24,237 nt of DNA from an uncultured Chloroflexota bacterium (GTDB taxonomy: Bacteria > Chloroflexota > Anaerolineae > Anaerolineales > Anaerolineaceae): NCBI GenBank assembly GCA_902795255.1, contig CADBKS010000022.1, positions 1 to 24,237 of the forward strand, written 5' to 3'. The notes under the pieces are model-generated. The model made no database searches. It was not told the origin of the DNA and saw only the letters and a list, made by a program, of their open reading frames with translations. Positions 6,159 to 14,996 of the stretch are shown here, one piece after another. Both the position numbers and the translations under genes were made by a program. Positions within the stretch are counted from its first letter, which is position 1. Each line of letters starts with the position of its first letter.

Positions 6159-9100
6159 GTGGACGTAAATTCCTTCAAAAATGTAAGTGAAGATTCTTTC
6201 TGGGAGTGGCTGAAAGGCCGTGTAACTCCGAAACAACTTTCGGAAATGTTTCGCTATGCCTATGAATTAAATTCGTATTACGTTCCCCAATACAGATTTG
6301 ACACAACAGTTCTCAACGAGATGGCAAAAACATCCCCGGCAAGTGTCAGAAACACCATTTTACTGGACCGGAATTATGCCAGGAAATTCAGTAAATATGA
6401 TAAGCAGTTTATATCCAGCTTGCTGGATTATATGGAATTTTATCTGAAAGAGAATAAATCAATTATTTCATCTGATCCCGTTTCTCAAATATCTGAGGAA
6501 CAAATCACCGGCAGCGAGACAAAGGAAGAATTGGTGCCAGAGCAAAAAGGATTTGATGAAGAATTTAACAATGATGATAATTTTTGGATCTGGCTTGAAA
6601 ACAAAGTCACACCGGCATATCTCACTGAATTGTATGGCATCAGCCGGGAACTAATTCATTATCTTGAGAATAACAGTCATGAAGGAATATCACTTCTGCA
6701 TGATATGCGCTCATCTTCTTATGATGCAATTCGGAAGAAAATATTTTCATCTCCATACTTTAAACAATATTTCAGCGAAGATAAGATTCGATATATATCG
6801 AATTACCTTGAATTTTTACGAGACTATTTATTCCCAGCTGATGATATTCGGTCAATTCAAGAAACAGATAACGATGATGATACATTGACCGAGCCGGATG
6901 CTGCAATAAGTCAAACTGAGGGTGCCCCGGAAGACAATGAATATCTGACTCTTGAAAACCTGGCGGATTATCCTGATACACCCCCTGCATATTTTGAGTT
7001 TTATGGTGTAAAGAAATCTTCATTCCCGTCCTGGGATGATTTTTATATCAATTTTCTTTCTTCTTTCGCATCAATAAATCCCGGATTTTTACATAATGGT
7101 TTGAGTCTCACAAAGGGGATGAAGAGACCAGACATTGTCGATATAAAACGTTCAATACATCTTCCAGCCGGTTCTCGGAAAAAAATACAAGGCACAAATT
7201 TATTGGCACGTTTATATCGATCACCGGAAAACTATATTGAAAAAATAAAATATTTATTCGATCTAAAAGGAATTTCATATAAGAATCTGGTTTTATCATG
7301 GGAATCCACTGCAGATGATAATTTACAGTATGAGGATGAACCAGAGTCAGACTGTTCCGTTTCAGAAACAAATATCGAAACTTCTTCGATTTCCTCTGTT
7401 CCATCTTCTCCGGTTTTTACAGTTCAATCTGCATGGTCCATTCAGGAAGCTTCTATTCTGTTAGATGCTTACCTGACAACCCGAATAAAACCTTCAAAAC
7501 AAGCAGAACAAATCCGGCTCGTTTCAGAACAACTGCGGCAGATAGCCCGTAACAAGGGTGCGATTATTGATGATCAATACAGATCAATTTCCGAAACAAA
7601 AAAACAAATGAGTGACATTGATCTTGTTTGGCAAAATAAAAAGATTGGCAACAGTCCCAATAATAAAATTCTGGTCGATATTGTAGAACTGTATCGGCAA
7701 AATAGAGAAAAATTTGTATATATATTATTGGAAGCCAGAAAAGCAGGAAATAAAAAAAATACTGAATCAAATGATGACATCCGCCTGGCATTGAAAAAAC
7801 TTAGTGCTGGGACATCAGCAAATATTTCTTCGGCTATGGTATCCAAAGAAATAAAGAACAGATTGACTCCCTATCAAGTGATGCAGATCCTGAACAAAGC
7901 TACCTGGTCAAAAAAACTTGGAGACAATTCTTACAGGTATATTCCACAAAAATCAGAAGATACAACAAAACAAGAAAAAGGTGATACCCCTGATGAACTA
8001 ATTGAAGCAGTTTCAGCCCAAGAGACGACAAGCATAGAAACAGGGCCAACCGAAGAGATCCCAGGCATAGAAGCAGATTCGACCCAAGAGACGACAAGAA
8101 CAGTATCAGCCTCACAACAATGGAAAGATTATGAATGTGCGATCCTTTTAGCAGCATGCCTCGAGATGAAAAAGAAGCATAAGAATCGTGGCATAGTTAT
8201 CAAGCAGGTATCTGATCGTCTTCGGGCAATTGCGATTATGAAAGGCCTGTTAATCGACCGATCATTTCGTAATGAAAACAGTATCACAAATCAAATGCTG
8301 CGAATGGAATCTGCAATCAATGGAAAAACACTCATACAAGCCCCTACCAGACAATTTCAGCACATCGTTGAAATTTATAAGACAGATCGTGATCGCTTTA
8401 ATTTACTTTTAGAAGAAGCCGAAAAACCGGCTGAGAAAGATAATTCCAAAATCGATAACCAACAGATAAATGAACCGGTAAGAACAGGTTTAGATGTTGA
8501 TGATTCCATAACCGAAGGTACCGAAGAACAGCCGGAAACCGATACCTCGCAGCCTGATCCTGATGCTCCGACTTCCCAGCCTCGTTGGACACCGCAAGAG
8601 GCATCTGTATTGTTAGACGCCTACTTAAAAGTTCAGGTTCATCCGGAGAAGCGGAAAGAGATCGTACAGCAGGTTTCTGATCAATTGCGGCAGATGGCTC
8701 TCAATCAGGGAATGGAAATCAGTGATACGTTCCGCAATTATGCAGGAATAAATTTCAGAATGTACAGCATGGAAACAGCCTGGACAGGAAGAGAACCCAT
8801 AGGTCATGCACAAAGTACAAAAATGTACGATTATATTGTCAACCTTTACCGTAATGAAAGACCGTCATTTGATAAACTGCTGGAAGAGGCTCGCCAGGCA
8901 ATTGATAAAACAATTGCCTGCAACAATATAATCATACAAAAAGAGGATTATCGGGCATTCCTCGACAGTCAACAGGTATCCTTTTACAACCAGGTTTACT
9001 ATACAGCCTGCATGAAAAACCTGGCCGGACATTATCACGAATATGTATTTGGCAGAAACATTGAAGAATGTCGGACGGTTTTGATAAAAATAAAAAAGAA

Positions 9101-10913
9101 TGATATTCACTACGATTTGACTCAAAGTGAATGGAAAGCGCTGCAGTTTTTTGAGCAATTTCTTACTCAGCTGGAAATAAATTCCTCAAAAACAATTATT
9201 GATCCTGTCCCAGGGACCCCAAAACCTGGTCCGATCATTCCCACTATTATTCCTGACGAATGGATCATCGCTCAGCTTAAATCCAGAAATTTACAATATA
9301 AGGACAATCGGGCAAAAGGCGGTGCCCTCTGGATTCTTGGCGGGCATGAATTGGACGATTTTATAGAAGAATGCAGTCAGCATGGATATGCGATGTGGTT
9401 TAAAACAGACGATGGGAATAACTTCCCATGGCAGGAAAGATGGGGAACAACCAGCGTTCCTAAGTCTGTTGAAATAGGACCTGGTCCATCTGTACCAGAC
9501 AATAAACAAAAATATCGGGATATTTTGACTGAGCAGTTCAAAACCGGATACATGCCGGGAATCATGCACCGGAAAAAGTTCAAGAAATTCTGGCAGGAAA
9601 AATATCATGAAGAAGTTCCCGTTGATGACACAAAACTTGAACTGATCATTCGTGAGATTTGTATTGAAGGCGAAGGGCGCTATTATGTTCCGGAAGCCAT
9701 GATGAACGAATCGCAAAGAGAACAATTGATGGACTACCTGCAAAAGCGGCGAAATGCCGGTGACAAGGCGGTGGCTTTGCAGGTGGTGTTTGATGATTTA
9801 TCCGGCATGCTCGTGGATACGGAAATCAGCACGCCGGAGATGCTGCGGACCTGGCTGGAGCACGTCGCAAAAGAACAGTTCCGTTTTGAAAAGGATTTTA
9901 TTTTATTACAGACTGAATCCCGTTTTGATCCGGAAAAAGAAATCAAAAATTACCTGTTTGATGCCAGGGTTCCGGTACATTTCGATCAAATCTGCCGTGA
10001 CCTTTCACATATACCGGCAGACAAGATCAAATTTATTCTCAATCATAACACCCCTGCGCTGCTCTACAATGCAGGGAATGAATGGTTTAACGCGGATATT
10101 CTGGACCTTACCCGGGAGGATTTCGGAAAAATCAGTTCACTGATCGACAAAAACCTGAACGAGCAGGAATATGTACTGGTCAAAGAACTTTATAATGACA
10201 TATGCAGCGCATACTCGGATATCAGTGATCAATTGGCGGTTCTGAGCATGTATGGGCTGCAGAATTATCTAAAATACAAGCTTTCCGGCAGTTATTCTTT
10301 CAATGGCCAAATTATCAGTTCTTATGCCCAAACGATCGATACCGTAAAAATTTACCGAAATTTCGCCCGTCGAAACGTGCCGTTCACATATGATGATCTT
10401 CGTGAGCTTTCCAAGGACCTGAACACCGTCATCTATTATGAGAGTACTTTTGATTCCTGTATCCGCATCAATGCAAAAGATTATGTGAGCAAAGACAATG
10501 TTCATTTTGATATTGCAAAAACCGATGAGATCCTTGATCGGTTTATTTCCGGTCCTTATATTCCACTGAAAGAATTTCATTCTTTCGATTTGCTTCCGGG
10601 CTGCGGGAGTCCCTGGAACATCTTTTTACTGGAACAATATGTTTATCAATACAGCCGAAGCTTCCGGCTTTGTCATGCCGGGTTCTCGGCAGATGTCTGC
10701 GCCGGGGCGATCGTCCGCAGTTCATCACAAATCAATGATTTTAAAAATGATTTGGTGCCGCTTTCGCTGACAAATACCAATATTTCGCTGACAAAGAAGG
10801 ATATCCTGAATTATCTGTTTGCCAGCGGCCTGATTGCACGCAGGAATCTTGAAATTACTGAACAGATACTTCAGAAGGCAAAAATCCTGCGCGCACAGAA
10901 AGGAAAAAACTGA
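6159..10913 (+). CDS. Giant modular putative DNA-binding protein, first gene of the BREX-like operon
   Basis: This is 1584 residues from GTG 6159, preceded by GAGGT at an 8-base spacing; an in-frame ATG at 6087 has only a weak site. No known enzyme motif or Walker A is visible. The architecture is repetitive. Two helical modules of about 90 residues open with F-W-x-W-L and end in a Y/F-rich helix (about 9-98, 137-226), with a diverged third copy near 921-1011. Three modules of about 105 residues open with W-x-x-E-x-x-x-L-L-x-A-x-L and carry V-S-x-x-L-R (about 425-529, 654-756, 809-916). A winged-helix-like segment lies at 538-596. A small domain with GGALWILGG (about 1031-1096) precedes a C-terminal 470-residue region that looks like serial winged helices. 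Acidic Thr/Glu/Pro linkers separate modules. I recognise these modules only loosely, from clostridial defence proteins. A target-recognition or scaffold role is inferred. Confidence 0.82.
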   Translation: MDVNSFKNVSEDSFWEWLKGRVTPKQLSEMFRYAYELNSYYVPQYRFDTTVLNEMAKTSPASVRNTILLDRNYARKFSKYDKQFISSLLDYMEFYLKENKSIISSDPVSQISEEQITGSETKEELVPEQKGFDEEFNNDDNFWIWLENKVTPAYLTELYGISRELIHYLENNSHEGISLLHDMRSSSYDAIRKKIFSSPYFKQYFSEDKIRYISNYLEFLRDYLFPADDIRSIQETDNDDDTLTEPDAAISQTEGAPEDNEYLTLENLADYPDTPPAYFEFYGVKKSSFPSWDDFYINFLSSFASINPGFLHNGLSLTKGMKRPDIVDIKRSIHLPAGSRKKIQGTNLLARLYRSPENYIEKIKYLFDLKGISYKNLVLSWESTADDNLQYEDEPESDCSVSETNIETSSISSVPSSPVFTVQSAWSIQEASILLDAYLTTRIKPSKQAEQIRLVSEQLRQIARNKGAIIDDQYRSISETKKQMSDIDLVWQNKKIGNSPNNKILVDIVELYRQNREKFVYILLEARKAGNKKNTESNDDIRLALKKLSAGTSANISSAMVSKEIKNRLTPYQVMQILNKATWSKKLGDNSYRYIPQKSEDTTKQEKGDTPDELIEAVSAQETTSIETGPTEEIPGIEADSTQETTRTVSASQQWKDYECAILLAACLEMKKKHKNRGIVIKQVSDRLRAIAIMKGLLIDRSFRNENSITNQMLRMESAINGKTLIQAPTRQFQHIVEIYKTDRDRFNLLLEEAEKPAEKDNSKIDNQQINEPVRTGLDVDDSITEGTEEQPETDTSQPDPDAPTSQPRWTPQEASVLLDAYLKVQVHPEKRKEIVQQVSDQLRQMALNQGMEISDTFRNYAGINFRMYSMETAWTGREPIGHAQSTKMYDYIVNLYRNERPSFDKLLEEARQAIDKTIACNNIIIQKEDYRAFLDSQQVSFYNQVYYTACMKNLAGHYHEYVFGRNIEECRTVLIKIKKNDIHYDLTQSEWKALQFFEQFLTQLEINSSKTIIDPVPGTPKPGPIIPTIIPDEWIIAQLKSRNLQYKDNRAKGGALWILGGHELDDFIEECSQHGYAMWFKTDDGNNFPWQERWGTTSVPKSVEIGPGPSVPDNKQKYRDILTEQFKTGYMPGIMHRKKFKKFWQEKYHEEVPVDDTKLELIIREICIEGEGRYYVPEAMMNESQREQLMDYLQKRRNAGDKAVALQVVFDDLSGMLVDTEISTPEMLRTWLEHVAKEQFRFEKDFILLQTESRFDPEKEIKNYLFDARVPVHFDQICRDLSHIPADKIKFILNHNTPALLYNAGNEWFNADILDLTREDFGKISSLIDKNLNEQEYVLVKELYNDICSAYSDISDQLAVLSMYGLQNYLKYKLSGSYSFNGQIISSYAQTIDTVKIYRNFARRNVPFTYDDLRELSKDLNTVIYYESTFDSCIRINAKDYVSKDNVHFDIAKTDEILDRFISGPYIPLKEFHSFDLLPGCGSPWNIFLLEQYVYQYSRSFRLCHAGFSADVCAGAIVRSSSQINDFKNDLVPLSLTNTNISLTKKDILNYLFASGLIARRNLEITEQILQKAKILRAQKGKN

Positions 10914-10914
10914 T

Positions 10915-13900
10915 ATGTACGCTTATGAATGGGACCCGGAGACTGGGGGATTGCTGTTGAAATCGAATCCTGCTGACTTCAGCAAGGAACCCCGCCCCGT
11001 TTATTATCAGGAGCTGGACATACTTGGTTTCGATAAATACTGGAATTACACCAAAGATGACAGCTTTCCCTACATGTGGGCGGAAGCCAATAATTATTTC
11101 TACCGCGGCCGCAAAGTCGCCCTGACCAAGGGCGGATCTTTCTGCCACGCACCAGAAATTCAGCTAATCGATGATCCCGAACCGGATGGTGCCCCCTTGC
11201 GTTTTGTGGATATTCCCCAAATGGTGGAAAAGAACCATGTCATTCTGGATTCTCTGGTGCAGGAGACAATAAAACAGGTCTATAACACTTACAAGAAATA
11301 TCAAAATAAAGTCGACGTTTTTTATGTAGCTTTTAGCGGAGGCAAGGACAGTATTGTAACACTTGACATTGTACAAAAGGCACTTCCGCATAATGCATTT
11401 AAAGTTCTTTTTGGTGATACAGGAATGGAGTTTCCAGATACATATGATGTTGTCGAAAAAACAAAGATGCTTTGTGATAATAAGAGAATTGATTTTTTAA
11501 CATCCAAATCACAATTTCCAACAGAATTTACTTGGAAACATATAGGTCCACCATCTTCTACAATGCGCTGGTGCTGTAGCGTTCATAAAACATCTCCACA
11601 GATTATTAAACTACGGAATATACTTCAAAAATCGAATTTTACAGGTATGGCTTTTATCGGAGTTAGAGCATCCGAAAGTTTAGCCAGAAGCGAATATGAT
11701 TATATTAGTTTAGGCGAAAAACATAAAGGTCAATACAGTTGCAATCCTATATTGGATTGGAATTCTGCTGAACTATATTTATATATTTATCAAAATCACT
11801 TACTCATAAATGAAACCTATAAAAAGGGGAACCGGAGAGCAGGCTGTTTACTATGTCCCAAAGCTTCTGAAAGAAATGAATATATGACTGATATCATGTA
11901 TCCAAATGAAGTCTCATTTTACAAAGATTTGATTTTTAGTTCTTATAGAAATACTTTTGACAATGAAGAAAATCTTAATAATTTCATTTCTAAAGGTGGA
12001 TGGAAAGCCCGTAAAAACGGAAGAGATATCACTGCTATAAGTAATTACAATGAAAGTGTCGAAAACAATATTCTTTACATTACTATAGATGGTCATGACG
12101 GTCTTTCCGGACAGGTGTTGTCTGTATTGGACCGTATTAAACTGCCGGGCGTCAATCAGCTTGATAAAAATGAAACACGTGTATTCAAAACGATTTTGCT
12201 GCTCCAAGCACTTGGAATCAACGTCGGTGAAAGCGTGGAAGTATTTGCTCCCAATAAACAAAATATTGGAAACGTCTTTGAAGGGAGCAGTCTGCAGCCA
12301 ACTAAAGCGGTTTTGATTGCCGACAAACTAGTGCGTGACCATCTGGTCATGGAAAAATCTGTTGGCAACAATCAATTTGTATATAACGTACCGATCGGTG
12401 ATGCAGACGGCGATAAAATTCGAAAGATTAAAGATGAACTGGCAAAAGACACGACGACCGCCCGAATTTTGGAAACAGCCAACGGATACATTGCAAATAC
12501 CTTGTCATTGAGTGGGGTTCTTGAAAAACGCTATTTTAAACGTCATGCGGGAATCACCAACTTCAGTTCTGCCCTTACACAACTGCGTGGTCAGGCAGCG
12601 CATTCCGCCGGAAATACAATTCTGCTGCTGTCCATTTACGCAAGGGACGATAATGAAAGCGCTTTGCTGAAAGGCTATATTGATAATGCATTCGAAAACG
12701 GCACATCACAAATCGTCTTTCTGGATGCTTCCCTTTCTCCGATGGGCTCAGATCTGTTTGACCAATATATCGAAGCTCGTGCAAATGAGGAATACTACAC
12801 AAAAATTGATGCAGCCAATGCAGCTAATTATCGTAAAAAAGCAGAAGACGTTTTGAAAAAATGGCGTGAACGGATCGAAAACGGTGAATTCATGCTGTAT
12901 ACTCCGGAAAATCGTCATGGCGAACGACTGACTACACTTAGTGCTGTTTATGATGCCTTGAAGACTTATGATATCGCCAGCTTCCCTGAGAGTCCTGAAT
13001 CCATGGGAAATGTAATTGACACCATGTGGCTTTGTGACAACAATTTATCGATTGGTATTACTTGTGGAATTGAAAACGAAACTAAAGGAACATATAAATC
13101 CAATAACAACAATACAAAGTTGGAGAATCTCATTGGCGAGGCTTGGAAATTGAATCATTATTGGGAAGTAAAACCCTATCTGCCAATCTCAAAGATCAAA
13201 ATTGAAGTAGAAAAACTGATCAAAAGGGGGTTTGATGAAAATGGACGCTTTGCCGTGAGGGATGTATACCGCCTGCTGGAAGCGAAGCCTTACGGCATGT
13301 TCGCCTGTAACCTTACTGGATTTTTAATGGGTTTTCTCTTATCTGAATATGCAGATGCCAGTTACAACTGGTATGATGGCGTCACAAATGAGGTAATGTC
13401 GAAGGAAAAGCTGAAAAAAACGATTGAAAAAGTTATCAAGAACGCGTTAACTGCATCCGAAAAGGGCAGAGTGGAATATATTCTCACCATGACCGAAGAA
13501 GAGAGGGCCTTTCACACACTGTCTTCCGAAGCCTTCAACATTCCAAAGGAACGCTGCTCCGCGATTGGCGAAACCCGCCGTCTGGTGCGCAAGGAAATGG
13601 AAGGGCTTTATTTCCCGCTTTGGTGCGTGACCTATAAGCTGCCCGCCGGGACCTGCAGGACCAATATGTCCGTTATTGATGAAGTTATCAATGCTTACTC
13701 CGGACTGGTCAATCCCGGTAATATCGCGGGAGACAAAACCGAAGCCGATCTCGCAAAACAAATCGGCACGCTGCGCATGAAAAATCCGGACCTTTCTGAT
13801 GATTTGAAACGCATTATCACCAAAAACCGCTGTCAGGAAGGGATGGACTCCTATCTGCATGATTACCGCGGCGGGCTTCTCCCACTGATTGCCGGACAGA

Positions 13901-14982
13901 TCAACGATGGCGGCAAATATATTCACTGTATCCGTGATAAATTCGATGCTCAGGCGGCCAACTGGGTATGGCATAAGGATACAGTCAACCAGAAAATTGA
14001 TGAAGTGATCCGGGATTATCAGATCATTCAGGAAAGCAATGAGGTTTTACCAAAATCCACCACTTTCGAAGGGATGCTTTCCGAGTGGCAGGAAAAAATA
14101 AAATACTTCCGTGTCTCTTTCAAAGCGGTCCGCAACTCCATGGGAGCGATGGAGCCATTCTGTGAAATGCTCTACGAACTGAAGAAGACCGGGACCCTGC
14201 CGGAAAGTAAACGGGATGAGTTTCTGAAAGAACTGAGAGACTCAAAAGATGAATTCCGTGCATTCGCCATGGATCAGCTGCCGGTCTTTCGCTCTGCCTG
14301 TGATTACTACCTCTTTGATATGAATGAGGATGACTGTGCGCAGGTCTATCAGACACTTCCTATCAACTGTTTCACACAGGAGAAATCTGACTACCTGAAG
14401 AACGTGGAAAGTGCGGTCAAAGACTATCGGCGCAATCAAACTGCTGTAAAACTGCGCCAATTCTGGTACGAAAAAACCCTGACGAATAGTCCGGAAGAAT
14501 GGTCGGAAAAATATGGAATGCCGATCCTCTGCATGATTGACAGCAAAGACTACGACAGAGCAAAGAAGGCCTTTGACACACTGAACAATAAAAAACCGGA
14601 TAATGATGCAATGGCGAAAGCTCAGGAATTTTTAGAGACTGCCACGATTTTCGACAAACTAAAAGATGAAACCCTTCGGGATAAAGCTTTTCGTGAGAAG
14701 ATTTTGAAGGGCCGGGAAATTTTACTGGAAAACCTTGATGAGGTCAAACGCAATATCAAAATGAGAGAGCCGTATATTCCCCCCTACAACTGGCTTGGAC
14801 ATCCCAATATTGATCGCTGCCTTGCTCAGATGTGCGACGCAAAATATCAGGAGGTCGGATATGACAAGGCAATTGAAACGATCAATAGCATGGATCCGGA
14901 TGAAGTCAAACGCTATCTGAAGGACCTACTGAAGGATAATGTGACTGTGGGTATGGAAATTATCCGCAGCAAAAGGCACTAA
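10915..14982 (+). CDS. brxP: PAPS-reductase/PP-loop protein fused to a BrxC/PglY-like C-terminal region (BrxP-like)
   Basis: This 1355-residue protein starts at an ATG one base past the upstream stop, with AAAGGAAA before it. Residues 1-380 form a phosphoadenosine-phosphosulfate-reductase family domain. The PP-loop SGGKDS is at 141-146, and the cysteine pattern C220-C221 ... C311-x-x-C314 matches the CC/CxxC [4Fe-4S] ligand set of APS reductases and DndC-like proteins. In the Dnd and Ssp systems this family activates DNA backbone phosphate for sulfur insertion. From about 390 to the end the protein resembles the post-ATPase part of BrxC/PglY (DUF499-like), with a segment like KPYGMFACNLTGFLMG and long helical stretches, but no Walker A is visible. 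Type 4 BREX encodes a PAPS-reductase protein (BrxP), which supports the symbol. The fusion and missing ATPase are unusual. The PP-loop domain is secure; the BrxC relation is moderately sure. Confidence 0.85.
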   Translation: MYAYEWDPETGGLLLKSNPADFSKEPRPVYYQELDILGFDKYWNYTKDDSFPYMWAEANNYFYRGRKVALTKGGSFCHAPEIQLIDDPEPDGAPLRFVDIPQMVEKNHVILDSLVQETIKQVYNTYKKYQNKVDVFYVAFSGGKDSIVTLDIVQKALPHNAFKVLFGDTGMEFPDTYDVVEKTKMLCDNKRIDFLTSKSQFPTEFTWKHIGPPSSTMRWCCSVHKTSPQIIKLRNILQKSNFTGMAFIGVRASESLARSEYDYISLGEKHKGQYSCNPILDWNSAELYLYIYQNHLLINETYKKGNRRAGCLLCPKASERNEYMTDIMYPNEVSFYKDLIFSSYRNTFDNEENLNNFISKGGWKARKNGRDITAISNYNESVENNILYITIDGHDGLSGQVLSVLDRIKLPGVNQLDKNETRVFKTILLLQALGINVGESVEVFAPNKQNIGNVFEGSSLQPTKAVLIADKLVRDHLVMEKSVGNNQFVYNVPIGDADGDKIRKIKDELAKDTTTARILETANGYIANTLSLSGVLEKRYFKRHAGITNFSSALTQLRGQAAHSAGNTILLLSIYARDDNESALLKGYIDNAFENGTSQIVFLDASLSPMGSDLFDQYIEARANEEYYTKIDAANAANYRKKAEDVLKKWRERIENGEFMLYTPENRHGERLTTLSAVYDALKTYDIASFPESPESMGNVIDTMWLCDNNLSIGITCGIENETKGTYKSNNNNTKLENLIGEAWKLNHYWEVKPYLPISKIKIEVEKLIKRGFDENGRFAVRDVYRLLEAKPYGMFACNLTGFLMGFLLSEYADASYNWYDGVTNEVMSKEKLKKTIEKVIKNALTASEKGRVEYILTMTEEERAFHTLSSEAFNIPKERCSAIGETRRLVRKEMEGLYFPLWCVTYKLPAGTCRTNMSVIDEVINAYSGLVNPGNIAGDKTEADLAKQIGTLRMKNPDLSDDLKRIITKNRCQEGMDSYLHDYRGGLLPLIAGQINDGGKYIHCIRDKFDAQAANWVWHKDTVNQKIDEVIRDYQIIQESNEVLPKSTTFEGMLSEWQEKIKYFRVSFKAVRNSMGAMEPFCEMLYELKKTGTLPESKRDEFLKELRDSKDEFRAFAMDQLPVFRSACDYYLFDMNEDDCAQVYQTLPINCFTQEKSDYLKNVESAVKDYRRNQTAVKLRQFWYEKTLTNSPEEWSEKYGMPILCMIDSKDYDRAKKAFDTLNNKKPDNDAMAKAQEFLETATIFDKLKDETLRDKAFREKILKGREILLENLDEVKRNIKMREPYIPPYNWLGHPNIDRCLAQMCDAKYQEVGYDKAIETINSMDPDEVKRYLKDLLKDNVTVGMEIIRSKRH

Positions 14983-14996
14983 GCTGAGGCCCTGCG

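Noticed and set aside
12901..14982. A second, separate gene (brxC) starting inside the PP-loop fusion
   Set aside because: The frame is continuous with no internal stop and no strong ribosome binding site ahead of an internal ATG, so a single fused protein is the simpler reading.
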